A stretch of DNA of 64,000 bases, taken from NCBI GenBank assembly GCA_963770155.1, contig CAVYOE010000001.1:2046001-2110000 (forward strand). Reading direction: 5' to 3'. Shown here one piece after another: positions 41,364 to 53,977 of the stretch (positions are counted from its first letter, which is position 1; the number at the start of each line of letters is the position of its first letter). This stretch comes from CAVYOE01 sp963770155 (lineage in GTDB: Bacteria > Actinomycetota > Thermoleophilia > Solirubrobacterales > 70-9). The position numbers were made by a program, and so were the translations under genes. Under the pieces are notes generated by a model that was not told the DNA's origin, searched no databases, and saw only the letters and a program-made list of their open reading frames with translations.

Positions 41364-42437
41364 ATGGAGGACCTGAAGGGACTGATCCTCTCCGGCGGCG
41401 CAGGCACGCGACTGCGCCCGATCACGCACACCTCGGCCAAGCAGCTCGTGCCCGTGGCCAACAAGCCGGTGCTCTTCTACGGGATCGAGGCGCTGGTCGA
41501 GGCCGGGATCACCGAGATCGGGATCATCATCGCGCCCGAGACCGGAGCCGAGATCCAGGCGGCTGCCGGCGACGGGGCCGAGTTCGGCGCGAAGATCACC
41601 TACATAGAGCAGGACGCGCCCCGGGGCCTCGCACACGCCGTGCTGACCGCGGAGGAGTTCATCGGCCAGAGCCCGTTCGTGATGTACCTGGGCGACAACC
41701 TGCTCCGAGACGGGATCACCGAGCTGGTGGGCGCCTTCCGCTCCAACCAGCCCGACGCGCTGATCCTCTTGACCAGCGTCGCGGACCCCGAGTCCTATGG
41801 CGTGGCCGAGCTCGACGGGGAGAAGGTGGTCCGGCTGATCGAGAAGCCGAAGGACCCGCCCAGCGATCTGGCACTCGTCGGTGTCTACATGTTCGAGCCG
41901 TCGATCTTCGACGCGGCGCGCTCGATCGAACCCTCTTGGCGCGACGAGCTCGAGATCACTGACGCGATCCAGTCCCTGATCGATTCCGGCAAGCGGGTCG
42001 AGCCGCACATCGTCAAGGGCTGGTGGAAGGACACCGGCCAGCTCGCCGACATGCTCGAGGCCAACCGCCTCGTGCTCGAGGACATCGAGCCCAAGAACGA
42101 GGGCGAAATGGTTGAGAGCGAGGTAGAGGGCCGCGTCGTGATCGGGCCGGGGGCGCGGCTGGAGCGTTCACGGGTCCGCGGGCCGGCGATCATCGGTGCG
42201 GGGTCGCGAATCGTCGACTCCTACATCGGGCCGTACACCGCGATCGAGAGCGGCGTTGAAATCAGCGGCTCCGAGATCGAACACTCGATCATCCTCAGCG
42301 GCTCCTCGATCAAGGACCTCGAGTCGAGGATGGAGGCCAGCCTGCTCGGCCGCGACGTGCAGCTGAGCGGCAGCGACGGCATGCCGAAGACGCTGCGCCT
42401 ACTGGTCGGGGACCACGCCAAGATCTCGATTCCATGA
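41364..42437 (+). CDS. rmlA: Glucose-1-phosphate thymidylyltransferase (long form)
   Basis: 357-aa nucleotidyltransferase that makes dTDP-glucose. LILSGGAGTRLRPITHTSAKQLVPVANKPVLFY is the nucleotide and sugar-phosphate site, with YLGDNLLRDG and EKPKDPPSD further on. The C-terminal about 110 residues form a left-handed beta-helix (VVIGPGARLERSRVRGPAIIGAGSRI), the long RmlA-type seen in actinobacteria and archaea. TAGCCT lies 9 nt before the ATG. First gene of an rmlA-rmlD-rmlB operon joined by ATGA overlaps. Confidence 0.9.
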   Translation: MEDLKGLILSGGAGTRLRPITHTSAKQLVPVANKPVLFYGIEALVEAGITEIGIIIAPETGAEIQAAAGDGAEFGAKITYIEQDAPRGLAHAVLTAEEFIGQSPFVMYLGDNLLRDGITELVGAFRSNQPDALILLTSVADPESYGVAELDGEKVVRLIEKPKDPPSDLALVGVYMFEPSIFDAARSIEPSWRDELEITDAIQSLIDSGKRVEPHIVKGWWKDTGQLADMLEANRLVLEDIEPKNEGEMVESEVEGRVVIGPGARLERSRVRGPAIIGAGSRIVDSYIGPYTAIESGVEISGSEIEHSIILSGSSIKDLESRMEASLLGRDVQLSGSDGMPKTLRLLVGDHAKISIP

Positions 42438-43324
42438 GAGTCCTCATAACGGGAGCGAGCGGAATGCTCGGCCGCGACGTGGTCGCGCTCGCCGAGGGCG
42501 CGGCGCACGAGGTGACCGCGCTCGGCCGCGACGATCTCGACATCACCGACGGTTCCCGGGTGGACGAGATCGTCGAGCGCCACCGGCCGCGGGCGATCAT
42601 CAATTGCGCTGCCTGGACCGACGTCGACGGCGCTGAGGAGGCCGAGGAGGAGGCGACCCGGGTCAACTCGGAGGGCGCGGCCAACCTCGCTCTGGCCGCG
42701 GCTCGCATGAACTCGATGGTCGTCTATCCGTCGACCGACTATGTCTTCGACGGCGGCAAGAACGAGCCGTACAACGAGCGCGACGAGCCTGGTCCGCTCT
42801 CCGCGTATGGACGCTCGAAGCTGGCCGGGGAGCGCGCCACCACCGCGGCCAACCGGCGGAGCTTCATCGTCCGCACCTCGTGGCTGTTCGGGCCGGAGGG
42901 CAAGAACTTCGTCGAGACGATGCTGCAACTGGCCGCCGACAAGGGACAGGTGCTCGTGGTCCACGATCAGGTCGGCACCCCGACCTACACCGGCCACCTC
43001 GCGGCGGGACTGGTGAGGCTGATCGAGGGCACGACCTACGGCATCCACCACATGTCGGGTGGCGGACAGGCCTCCTGGTACGAGTTCGCGCAGGAGATCT
43101 TTCGCCAGGCGGGCGCCCAGTGCGAGGTCCTCGCCGCGACCAGCGAAATGGTCCCGCGCCCCGCAACCCGCCCCGCATATGGCGTGCTCCGCTCGATTCG
43201 TCAGACGCCGATCGAACTCCCTCCGTGGGAGCAGGGGCTCGCCCAGTACTTGAAGCGGCGCGCGGCTCCAGAAGAGGGAGATGGCACCGCCACCGAATCC
43301 CAGGAAGCGGGGGCCGGCGGATGA
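42434..43324 (+). CDS. rmlD: dTDP-4-dehydrorhamnose reductase
   Basis: 296-aa extended SDR that makes dTDP-rhamnose. VLITGASGMLGRDVVALAEG binds NADPH, INCAAWTDVDGAEEAEEEA is the RmlD signature, and catalytic Tyr-x3-Lys appears in SAYGRSKLAGE after PSTDYVFDG. The ATG overlaps the rmlA stop and the gene overlaps rmlB by ATGA. No rmlC epimerase lies in the operon, so this step must be encoded elsewhere. The last 20 residues are a Glu/Gly-rich tail. Confidence 0.9.
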   Translation: MRVLITGASGMLGRDVVALAEGAAHEVTALGRDDLDITDGSRVDEIVERHRPRAIINCAAWTDVDGAEEAEEEATRVNSEGAANLALAAARMNSMVVYPSTDYVFDGGKNEPYNERDEPGPLSAYGRSKLAGERATTAANRRSFIVRTSWLFGPEGKNFVETMLQLAADKGQVLVVHDQVGTPTYTGHLAAGLVRLIEGTTYGIHHMSGGGQASWYEFAQEIFRQAGAQCEVLAATSEMVPRPATRPAYGVLRSIRQTPIELPPWEQGLAQYLKRRAAPEEGDGTATESQEAGAGG

Positions 43325-44313
43325 AGCTGCTCGTTGCTGGAGGTGCAGGCTTCATCGGCTCTAACTTCGTCCGGCTCCACCAGGAGAAGAGCAGCGACGA
43401 CGAGATCGTGGTGCTCGACAAGCTCACCTACGCCGGGCGCCGGGAGAATCTCGACGGGATCGACCGCTGCGAGCTGGTCGAGGCCGACATCGCCGACCGG
43501 GACGCGGTCCGCAACGCGATCGAGGGCTGCGACGCCGTGGTCAACTTCGCCGCCGAGTCACACGTCGACCGCTCGATCGAGTCGCCGGGCGAGTTCATCG
43601 AGACAGACGTCTTCGGCACCTACGTTCTCCTCGAGGCCGCCAAGGATGCGGGCATCCGCCACGTCCAGATCTCGACCGACGAGGTCTACGGCGACTTCGA
43701 CTCAGGGTCGGCGACGGAGGATTCGCCCCTCGACCCGTCCTCGCCCTACTCGGCCTCGAAGGCCGGGGGTGATCTGCTCGTTTCGGCCTTCACCCGTACC
43801 TACGGGGCCGAGGCCGTGATCTTCCGTGCTTCCAACAACTATGGGCCCTACCAGCACCCCGAGAAGCTGATCCCACTCTCCATCCTGAACGCACTTGCCG
43901 GGGACTCGCTGCCGGTCTACGGGGACGGGATGCAGGTACGCAACTGGCTCTTGGTCGAGGACTGCTGTTCGGCAATCGAGACGGTGCTCGAGTTCGGCGA
44001 GCCGGGCCAGGCCTACAACGCGGGCGGCCCCGACGAGTTGCCCAACATCGAGGTGGTGAAGAAGATCCTCGAGCTGACGGAGCGCGACGAATCGCTGATC
44101 GAGTACATCACCGACCGCCCCGGACACGACCGCCGCTACTCGCTCGCCTCCGACAAGCTGCGCGAGCTTGGCTGGGAGCCCGAGGTCACCTTCGAGCACG
44201 GGATCGCGAAGACCGTGAAGTGGTACCGCGACAACGAGGAGTGGTGGGAACCGATCCGCTCCGGCGAGTACCGCGAGTACTACGAGAAGCAGTACGGCAA
44301 GTCCCTGAGCTGA
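43321..44313 (+). CDS. rmlB: dTDP-glucose 4,6-dehydratase
   Basis: 330-aa extended SDR: KLLVAGGAGFIGSNFVRLH (NAD site), FAAESHVDRSIESP, STDEVYGDF with the catalytic Asp-Glu pair, YSASKAGGDLL with Tyr-x3-Lys and RASNNYGPYQHPEKLIPL. It converts dTDP-glucose to the 4-keto-6-deoxy sugar. ATG 43321 overlaps rmlD. dTDP-rhamnose in actinobacteria is needed to link arabinogalactan or other wall glycans. The next gene converges after 6 bp. Confidence 0.92.
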   Translation: MKLLVAGGAGFIGSNFVRLHQEKSSDDEIVVLDKLTYAGRRENLDGIDRCELVEADIADRDAVRNAIEGCDAVVNFAAESHVDRSIESPGEFIETDVFGTYVLLEAAKDAGIRHVQISTDEVYGDFDSGSATEDSPLDPSSPYSASKAGGDLLVSAFTRTYGAEAVIFRASNNYGPYQHPEKLIPLSILNALAGDSLPVYGDGMQVRNWLLVEDCCSAIETVLEFGEPGQAYNAGGPDELPNIEVVKKILELTERDESLIEYITDRPGHDRRYSLASDKLRELGWEPEVTFEHGIAKTVKWYRDNEEWWEPIRSGEYREYYEKQYGKSLS

Positions 44314-44319
44314 TCCAGT

Positions 44320-44547
44320 TCAGCTAACGCTGACTACTACACCGGCGAAGCCGACCACCATGGTGGCGATTGCTCCCCCGCCTACCTGGATGATCGTCCG
44401 CTGCATCGCGTCGAACCGGGCATCCATGCGGGACTCGAGCGATGCAAAACGCGCATCTACGCGGCTAAACCCGTGATCAACTCTTCGCGAGAGGTCATCC
44501 AGCCTCTCGTCCGTCCACGTTTCCCGGGTCGGATGGGCTTCGGCCAT
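44320..44547 (-). CDS. Small tail-anchored coiled-coil membrane protein (75 aa)
   Basis: Residues 1-50 form an amphipathic coiled coil with a duplicated DARF pattern (RVDARFASLESR and MDARFDAMQRT). Residues 52-75 are one hydrophobic C-terminal segment (GGGAIATMVVGFAGVVVSV). This is the plan of small phage-holin-like or tail-anchored scaffold proteins that are common and uncharacterised. TACCCT lies 6 nt before the ATG on the minus strand, supporting expression from its own leaderless promoter. It sits alone between rmlB and lhr. Confidence 0.65.
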   Translation of the reverse strand: MAEAHPTRETWTDERLDDLSRRVDHGFSRVDARFASLESRMDARFDAMQRTIIQVGGGAIATMVVGFAGVVVSVS

Positions 44548-44553
44548 ACGTAA

Positions 44554-44559
44554 AGGGTA
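44554..44559 (-). promoter_or_regulatory. -10 element of a leaderless promoter for the small coiled-coil gene
   Basis: On the minus strand TACCCT is followed after 6 nt by ATG 44547. There is no SD sequence. Confidence 0.45.
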
Positions 44560-44619
44560 GGGCCAGATCAGCGCACGCAACGTGCGTCGAAGGTGACAAA
44601 GCCCATCGCGAACGGTGGT

Positions 44620-44625
44620 TAAAGT
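44620..44625 (+). promoter_or_regulatory. -10 element of a leaderless promoter for lhr
   Basis: TAAAGT lies exactly 7 nt before TTG 44633. This is the reason for preferring that TTG over GTG 44615, which would lie upstream of the transcript start. Confidence 0.45.
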
Positions 44626-44632
44626 CAATGGG

Positions 44633-49150
<4,518 letters not shown>

Positions 49151-49175
49151 GGGTGAGTGTCGGGGTGGTGGACTG

Positions 49176-49946
49176 ATGGCCGAGGGCGACACGATTCACC
49201 GGCTGGCACGGCGGATCGAGGCTGGCATGGCCGGCGAACTCGTGAGCACGGTCGAGACACCGAACCCCCGCAGCCCGCTGGCGCGGACGGCGAGCCGGCT
49301 CGAGGGCACCCGGATCGAGGGCGCCGAGGCGTTCGGCAAGCACCTCCTGATCCGGTTCGAGGGTGACCTCGCAATCCGCAGCCACCTGAGGATGAGCGGC
49401 GCGTGGCACCTCTACCGGGCCGGGGAGAGGTGGCGCAAGCCGCGTCGCGGTGCCTGGTTGGTGCTCCAGGCGAACGGGACCGAGGCGGTCCAGTTCGGCG
49501 GACCGGAGTTGGAGCTGGTCCGCGCCAGCCGCGTGCACCGGCATCCGAAGCTGGCCCGGCTCGGCCCGGACATCCTCGGGCCTGCGTTCGAGACGGCGCA
49601 GGGCGTGACTGCCCTGCGCCGGGCCGGAGCGGAGCGCGAGCTCGGCGATGTTTTTCTCGACCAGCGGGTGATCGCCGGCATCGGCAACATCTACAAGAGC
49701 GAGGGGTGCTTCGAGGCGAGGCTCGATCCCTGGCGGCGGATGGCGGATCTGGGCGAGGACGAGCTCACCAGCGTGGTTGAGGCGACCGCGACTCTGATGC
49801 GGGACGGCCTGGAGCACGGCCGCCAGCCAAAGCGGGTCTATCGCCGGGCCGGGCGCCCGTGCCCGCGGTGCCGCACGCCTGTGCGCTCGCGAGGCCAGGG
49901 GGACGACAACCGCACGACCTACTGGTGCCCGGGCTGTCAGGGATAA
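49176..49946 (+). CDS. Nei/Fpg-family DNA glycosylase with Ala in place of the catalytic Pro
   Basis: 256-aa endonuclease VIII-like glycosylase/AP lyase. It has the beta-sandwich lysine in AFGKHLLIRF (K55), the H2TH region DQRVIAGIGNIYKSEGCFEA, and a C-terminal zinc finger CPRC with CPGC. The start is MAEGD, whereas the family begins MPEGD and uses Pro2 as the Schiff-base nucleophile. Here the codon is GCC instead of CCC. Ala with a free amine could still act, as the Val of NEIL3 does, but activity may be changed. It lies 25 nt after lhr. Confidence 0.88.
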   Translation: MAEGDTIHRLARRIEAGMAGELVSTVETPNPRSPLARTASRLEGTRIEGAEAFGKHLLIRFEGDLAIRSHLRMSGAWHLYRAGERWRKPRRGAWLVLQANGTEAVQFGGPELELVRASRVHRHPKLARLGPDILGPAFETAQGVTALRRAGAERELGDVFLDQRVIAGIGNIYKSEGCFEARLDPWRRMADLGEDELTSVVEATATLMRDGLEHGRQPKRVYRRAGRPCPRCRTPVRSRGQGDDNRTTYWCPGCQG

Positions 49947-49947
49947 T
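49942..49947 (+). promoter_or_regulatory. -10 element of a leaderless promoter for the Crp/Fnr gene
   Basis: GATAAT lies 7 nt before GTG 49955 and overlaps the nei stop codon. No SD sequence. Confidence 0.5.
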
Positions 49948-49954
49948 CAGCGAC

Positions 49955-50659
49955 GTGGTTGGTCAGAAGAAAGAAGAAGCCGGGGGCGGCAACAAGGAGC
50001 TGCTCTCGCGCGTGCCGTTGTTCTCGGACCTTGACGAAGCGGAGCTCGACCGCGTCGCCCAGGTCGCGGTGCAACGCTCGTTCCCTAAGGGCACCCGGGT
50101 CTTCCACGAGGGGGACCCTGGTGATTCCTGCTACATCGTCCGCAGCGGTGAGATGCGGGTGACGCGCGAGCATTCGGACGGCCGCGCGATCACGCTTGCG
50201 AACCTGACCACGGGAGACATCTTCGGCGAGCTGGCCATGTTCGACGGCCAGGCGCGGTCGGCCAGCGTCGAGGCGATCCAGGACGCAGAACTCCTGGCAC
50301 TCCCGGCCAGCGACGTAAAGGCGCTGATCCGCGACCACTCCGAGCTCGGCGTGAAGCTGGTCGTAGCGCTCACCCGCCGCTTGCGCGAGGCGAACAACCG
50401 AATCTCGAACCAGTCCTTCCGGACCGTGCCCGGTCGGGTCGCGGGGGTCCTTGCGGGCCTGCTCGCCAGGGAGCCTCCCAACGAATCGAGCGAGGTCACG
50501 ATTCGCATGAACCAGGCCGACCTGGCGCAGCTCGCCGGCACCTCCCGTGAGAGCGTTTCCCGCTTCCTCGCGAACCTCGAGCGCGCCGGCGTCGTCCGAT
50601 GCGGGCGTGGGCGGGTAACCGTTCTCGAGCCCGAGCGGCTCGACTCCTACATCTTCTAG
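49955..50659 (+). CDS. Crp/Fnr-family transcriptional regulator
   Basis: 234 aa with a cyclic-nucleotide-binding fold in residues 15-140 (LLSRVPLFSDLDEAELDRVA, FHEGDPGDSCYIVRSGEMRV, GDIFGELAMFDGQARSASVEA, matching the cAMP pocket with RSA) and a C-terminal winged helix (MNQADLAQLAGTSRESVSRFLANLERAGVV). It is close to the cAMP-responsive Crp of mycobacteria. GTG 49955 is supported by GATAAT 7 nt upstream. A Crp-like site before sucC may be one target. Confidence 0.92.
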   Translation: MVGQKKEEAGGGNKELLSRVPLFSDLDEAELDRVAQVAVQRSFPKGTRVFHEGDPGDSCYIVRSGEMRVTREHSDGRAITLANLTTGDIFGELAMFDGQARSASVEAIQDAELLALPASDVKALIRDHSELGVKLVVALTRRLREANNRISNQSFRTVPGRVAGVLAGLLAREPPNESSEVTIRMNQADLAQLAGTSRESVSRFLANLERAGVVRCGRGRVTVLEPERLDSYIF

Positions 50660-50699
50660 TGGGCGCGGCCGTCCGAACGCTCGCTCGCTAGCGCCGGCA

Positions 50700-51377
50700 A
50701 TGCCTCGCCGCCGCCGCGACTTCGACTCGCAGCGCAGGGAGATGGTCGAGCGGCAGCTTCGGCGTCGCGGGATCTCCGACGATCGGGTCCTCGAGGCGAT
50801 GGCGACGGTGCCACGCGACCTGTTCGTTCCCGACGGCGAGCGCCGTCGCGCCTACACCGACCGCGCACTGCCGATCGGGCATGAGCAGACGATCTCGCAG
50901 CCTTGGGTGGTGGCCTCGATCTGCGAGGCCCTCCGGCTCGACGGAACCCAGAAGGTGCTGGAAATCGGGACCGGGTCTGGCTACTCAGCCGCGATCCTGG
51001 CGCGGCTCGCGGCCGAGGTGCTCAGCATCGAGCGGATTGCCGCGCTCGCCGAGGGCGCACGGAAGGCGTTGGCCGAGCTCGGCGCCGGAAACGTGGAAGT
51101 CGTGATCGGCGACGGCACCAGGGGCCTGCCCGAGCGTGCCCCGTTCGAGGCGATCGCCGTCCACGCCACCGCGCCTGCCGCGCCGCCAAGCCTGCTCGCA
51201 CAGTTGGCGGCGCCGGATGGGGCACCGGGAGGGCGTCTGGTGATCCCGGTCGCCACCGGACACGCGGACATGCTCACGGTGTTCGAGCGCACCAAAGAGG
51301 GACTGCGGGAGGAAGTGATCGGGCCCTGCCGCTTCGTTCCCCTGCTCGGGGACGAGGGCTTCGAGGCTCCGGCCTGA
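50700..51377 (+). CDS. pcm: Protein-L-isoaspartate O-methyltransferase
   Basis: 225-aa SAM-dependent enzyme that repairs isoaspartyl residues in damaged proteins. MVERQLRRRGISDDRVLEAMATVPRDLFVP is the typical N-terminus, HEQTISQPWVVASICEAL follows, motif I is VLEIGTGSGYSAAILARLA, and GDGTRGLPERAPFEAIAVHATAPAAPPSLL covers motifs II-III. The ATG is 40 nt after the crp stop. Length and motifs are standard. Confidence 0.9.
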   Translation: MPRRRRDFDSQRREMVERQLRRRGISDDRVLEAMATVPRDLFVPDGERRRAYTDRALPIGHEQTISQPWVVASICEALRLDGTQKVLEIGTGSGYSAAILARLAAEVLSIERIAALAEGARKALAELGAGNVEVVIGDGTRGLPERAPFEAIAVHATAPAAPPSLLAQLAAPDGAPGGRLVIPVATGHADMLTVFERTKEGLREEVIGPCRFVPLLGDEGFEAPA

Positions 51378-51389
51378 CGCGCGGCCGGA

Positions 51390-53426
51390 CTACTTCTTCT
51401 TTTTCTTCTTCTTTTTCTTCTTGGCGCCGCAGTTGACTGCCGGCGGATCGTTCTTGTCGCGGGTGGCAATCTCGGGCGTCCGCGGCGGGCCGCAGTCGAT
51501 CTTGCGGTCCCTGCCACCGTCTGCGGCACGGAGGTCGTCCTTGCCGGTGCCGCCGAGCAGGCTGTCGGCGCCATCGACCCCGTTGATCGTGTCGTTGCCG
51601 CCCTCGCCGAACAGGTCGTCGTCGCCGGGCTGACCGAAGAGCCGGTTGTTGGCGCCGTCGCCGTGAAGTTCGTCATCGCCGTAGGTGCCCTCGAGGCTCT
51701 CGTTCGACGGGTCGAGCTTGGTCGGGCTGCAGCCGGCCGCGCCGATGATCACAGCGTTACCACCGAGCGTGGCATTGACGCCTTTCTGACCCTGGCGGCC
51801 GGACGGCGCAAACGAGGCATTGTCCTCGCCGGCACCCCCGTTCAAGGTGTGGCCGTCGCAAGGGACCGAGGTCTCGACCAAATCGTTGCCGGCGCCACCG
51901 TTGACCTGATCAGTGCCGGCTCGGCTGATCACGCCGTCGTTGCCGTCGGCGCCGTTCAAGACATCGCTTCCGTCAGAACCGCCGTCGACCAGGTCGTCCC
52001 CGGAGCCGCCGGTGAGGCTGTCGCTACCGCCCTCGCCGTTGATCTTCACCGGGGAGGTGACGTTGGTCGTCACGGTGTCGTTGCCGGCACCAGCGCTCAC
52101 GACCAGCGCCGAAAGTGCAGCTGGGCCGGGACAGGTGGCTGTGCCGCCGTTGACGACGCAGGTGCCGCCGAGGTCCTGGATGTTGCCCGCCGACTCGGTG
52201 ATGACGTAGGCGGAGCCGTTGTAGGAGACAGCCAGATTGTTTGTTCCCCCGTAGCCGGTCACGTTCAGGTTGGTCGAGCCGTCCAGCCGGCTGTCGAGCG
52301 TCACGCAAGCGGGCTGTATGCAGGCCGGCTCAGGGCCGCACGAGACCTGGATACCTGCGTTGACGCACGTATCGGAGCCCGGACCGCCGAGCGCGGCGTC
52401 GGAGCCGGGCGCGCCGCCGCCGTCGATCGAGTCGTTGCCGGCATTGCCGTCGAGCCGGTTGCCACCCGCGTCGCCGGTGATGCAGTCACCGAAGCCCGAG
52501 CCGATCACGTCTTCGACGCCGCTGATCCTGTCGTTGCCGTCACCGGTCGAGCTCCCGGCGGCCAGACTGACCTCGACGCCCTCGCAGAGGCCGCCGTCGG
52601 GGGTCGCGGCGACGAAGGAGACCATGTCCTGGACTCCTGGGCCACCGTTGACGTTGTCGTTGCCGATGTCGCCGCGGACGACGTCCTGGTTGCCGTCGCC
52701 GCCATCGACATCATCGATGCCGAGACCGCCGGCGGCCGTGTCCTTGTTGCCGGGGCCGCCGTTCGACGTATCGTCGCCGAGCGCTCCGTCCACGAAGTCG
52801 CCGTCGCCGCCGTCGCCAAAGACCTTGTCGTTGTCGCGGTCGCCGTCGACCTTGTCGGCACCGTCGCCGCCATGGAGAGTGTCGCCGCCGCGTTCGCCGA
52901 AGAGCGTGTCGTCGCCGGGACCACCGTCGAGGTTGTCACCGCTCTCGCCGCCGTCCATCGTGTCGTTGCCGTCGCCGCCGTTCCAAGTCTCGCTACCGGT
53001 CGAGCCGGTCATCGTGTCGTTGCCGGGCCCGCCGGTGCCCTTGTCGGAGCCCTTTTCCCCCTGGATGTTGTCGTCGCCGTCGCCACCATCGATCTGCTCA
53101 GGACCGCCACCGCCAAGGATCGTGTCGTTGCCCGGACCGCCGTTGATGATGTCCTTGCCCTTCTCGCCGCAGATCGTGTCGTCGCCGCCGCGGCCATTGA
53201 CTTTGTCCTTGCCCGGACCGGCGACGATCACGTCGTTGCCGGGCGTTCCGAGAATCCGCTGGTTGCCGCCGGCGCGCTTGATCGTCGCCTTCTTGCCCGC
53301 ACAGCTCTTCGAGGCCTTGGCGATCTTCGGCGTGGCCGAGGGCGCGACCATCAGGGCAGCGACCAGCGCCGCCGCGGCAAGCGCGACAAGCAGCCCTCTA
53401 GTCCTGCGAAGACGAGTCAGTCCCAC
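51390..53426 (-). CDS. Secreted RTX (calcium-binding nonapeptide repeat) protein with poly-Lys tail
   Basis: 678-aa exported protein. A signal peptide (GLLVALAAAALVAALMVAPSA region) precedes long arrays of GGxGxDxxx nonapeptides at about residues 65-390 and 480-640, for example GGDGDDNIQG and GGPGNDTMTG, which bind calcium and fold as a beta-roll. A non-repeat beta domain (NLNVTGYGGTNNLAVSYNG) divides the arrays. The C-terminus is CGAKKKKKKKKKK. No toxin domain or type I secretion gene is present, so a structural surface role is more likely. The GTG start is supported by TAGGAT 7 nt upstream. Confidence 0.83.
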   Translation of the reverse strand: MGLTRLRRTRGLLVALAAAALVAALMVAPSATPKIAKASKSCAGKKATIKRAGGNQRILGTPGNDVIVAGPGKDKVNGRGGDDTICGEKGKDIINGGPGNDTILGGGGPEQIDGGDGDDNIQGEKGSDKGTGGPGNDTMTGSTGSETWNGGDGNDTMDGGESGDNLDGGPGDDTLFGERGGDTLHGGDGADKVDGDRDNDKVFGDGGDGDFVDGALGDDTSNGGPGNKDTAAGGLGIDDVDGGDGNQDVVRGDIGNDNVNGGPGVQDMVSFVAATPDGGLCEGVEVSLAAGSSTGDGNDRISGVEDVIGSGFGDCITGDAGGNRLDGNAGNDSIDGGGAPGSDAALGGPGSDTCVNAGIQVSCGPEPACIQPACVTLDSRLDGSTNLNVTGYGGTNNLAVSYNGSAYVITESAGNIQDLGGTCVVNGGTATCPGPAALSALVVSAGAGNDTVTTNVTSPVKINGEGGSDSLTGGSGDDLVDGGSDGSDVLNGADGNDGVISRAGTDQVNGGAGNDLVETSVPCDGHTLNGGAGEDNASFAPSGRQGQKGVNATLGGNAVIIGAAGCSPTKLDPSNESLEGTYGDDELHGDGANNRLFGQPGDDDLFGEGGNDTINGVDGADSLLGGTGKDDLRAADGGRDRKIDCGPPRTPEIATRDKNDPPAVNCGAKKKKKKKKKK

Positions 53427-53433
53427 TGGAAAA

Positions 53434-53439
53434 ATCCTA
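53434..53439 (-). promoter_or_regulatory. -10 element of a leaderless promoter for the RTX gene
   Basis: On the minus strand TAGGAT is followed after 7 nt by GTG 53426. TGGACG at 18 nt upstream may serve as a weak -35. Confidence 0.5.
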
Positions 53440-53562
53440 GCGTTTTTTCGGCAAGCGCGTCCACCTTGTCTTCCGGTAGACACGCGCGAGCGCGCCGAGT
53501 TGCGTTCCGCCGAGAGCCCCACAGATCCTCCACAAACGTTTAGGCTCGCGGGCGCGCCAGCC

Positions 53563-53964
53563 ATGACCGGCATCTACGTCCTCAACTTCTACTCGGCTCT
53601 GTTCGTCGACCAGCTCAAGCGCGGCCGTAAGACCGCGACGATCCGCCTCGGCGACAAGTCGCGCAAGTACCAGCGCGGCCAGGTCGTCTGGGTCACGATC
53701 GGCTTTCAGCACAACCCGCGCGAGAAGATCTTCTCGGCGGTGATCGAGCAGGTCGAGGTGAAGCTGTTCAAGGAGCTCTCCCCGCGCGACATCGAGCACG
53801 ACAACCCCGAGTTCCGCCGGCTCGAAGAGACGGCTCACTTCCTCGAGCAGATCTACGGCCGGCCGATCACCGAGGACGACACGGTGACCGTGATCCGCTT
53901 CTCCCAGATCATCGAGCGCCCCGGATCCCAAATGGGAAACGGCGAGGCGCCCTCGCCTAACTAG
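53563..53964 (+). CDS. ASCH-domain protein
   Basis: 133-aa PUA-like beta-barrel: YVLNFYSALFVDQLKRGRKTATIRLGDKSRKYQRGQVVWVTIGF is the ASCH signature (GRKTATIR, G-x-V/W), followed by strands and an acidic helix. ASCH proteins bind RNA or act as small amidohydrolases on modified nucleosides. No catalytic lysine-threonine-glutamate set can be confirmed. ATG 53563 is the first plausible start. A very long in-frame reading upstream runs antisense through the RTX gene and is rejected. Confidence 0.8.
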   Translation: MTGIYVLNFYSALFVDQLKRGRKTATIRLGDKSRKYQRGQVVWVTIGFQHNPREKIFSAVIEQVEVKLFKELSPRDIEHDNPEFRRLEETAHFLEQIYGRPITEDDTVTVIRFSQIIERPGSQMGNGEAPSPN

Positions 53965-53977
53965 GCACGCCTCGGGC

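Noticed and set aside
44615..44617. GTG 44615 as the lhr start
   Set aside because: It would lie upstream of the TAAAGT -10. TTG 44633 fits the leaderless geometry. The difference is only six residues and not certain.
51390..51425. CTT-rich tract as a simple-sequence repeat
   Set aside because: It is the in-frame poly-Lys C-terminus of the RTX protein (AAG/AAA on the minus strand).
51421..53300. CRISPR-like periodic repeats
   Set aside because: The periodicity comes from GGxGxDxxx codons of the RTX protein. There are no conserved repeat units separated by unique spacers, and no cas genes.
52270..53562. In-frame N-terminal extension of the ASCH gene through the RTX region
   Set aside because: It consists of Pro/Ser-rich antisense of the RTX repeats. 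The ASCH domain starts at 53563.
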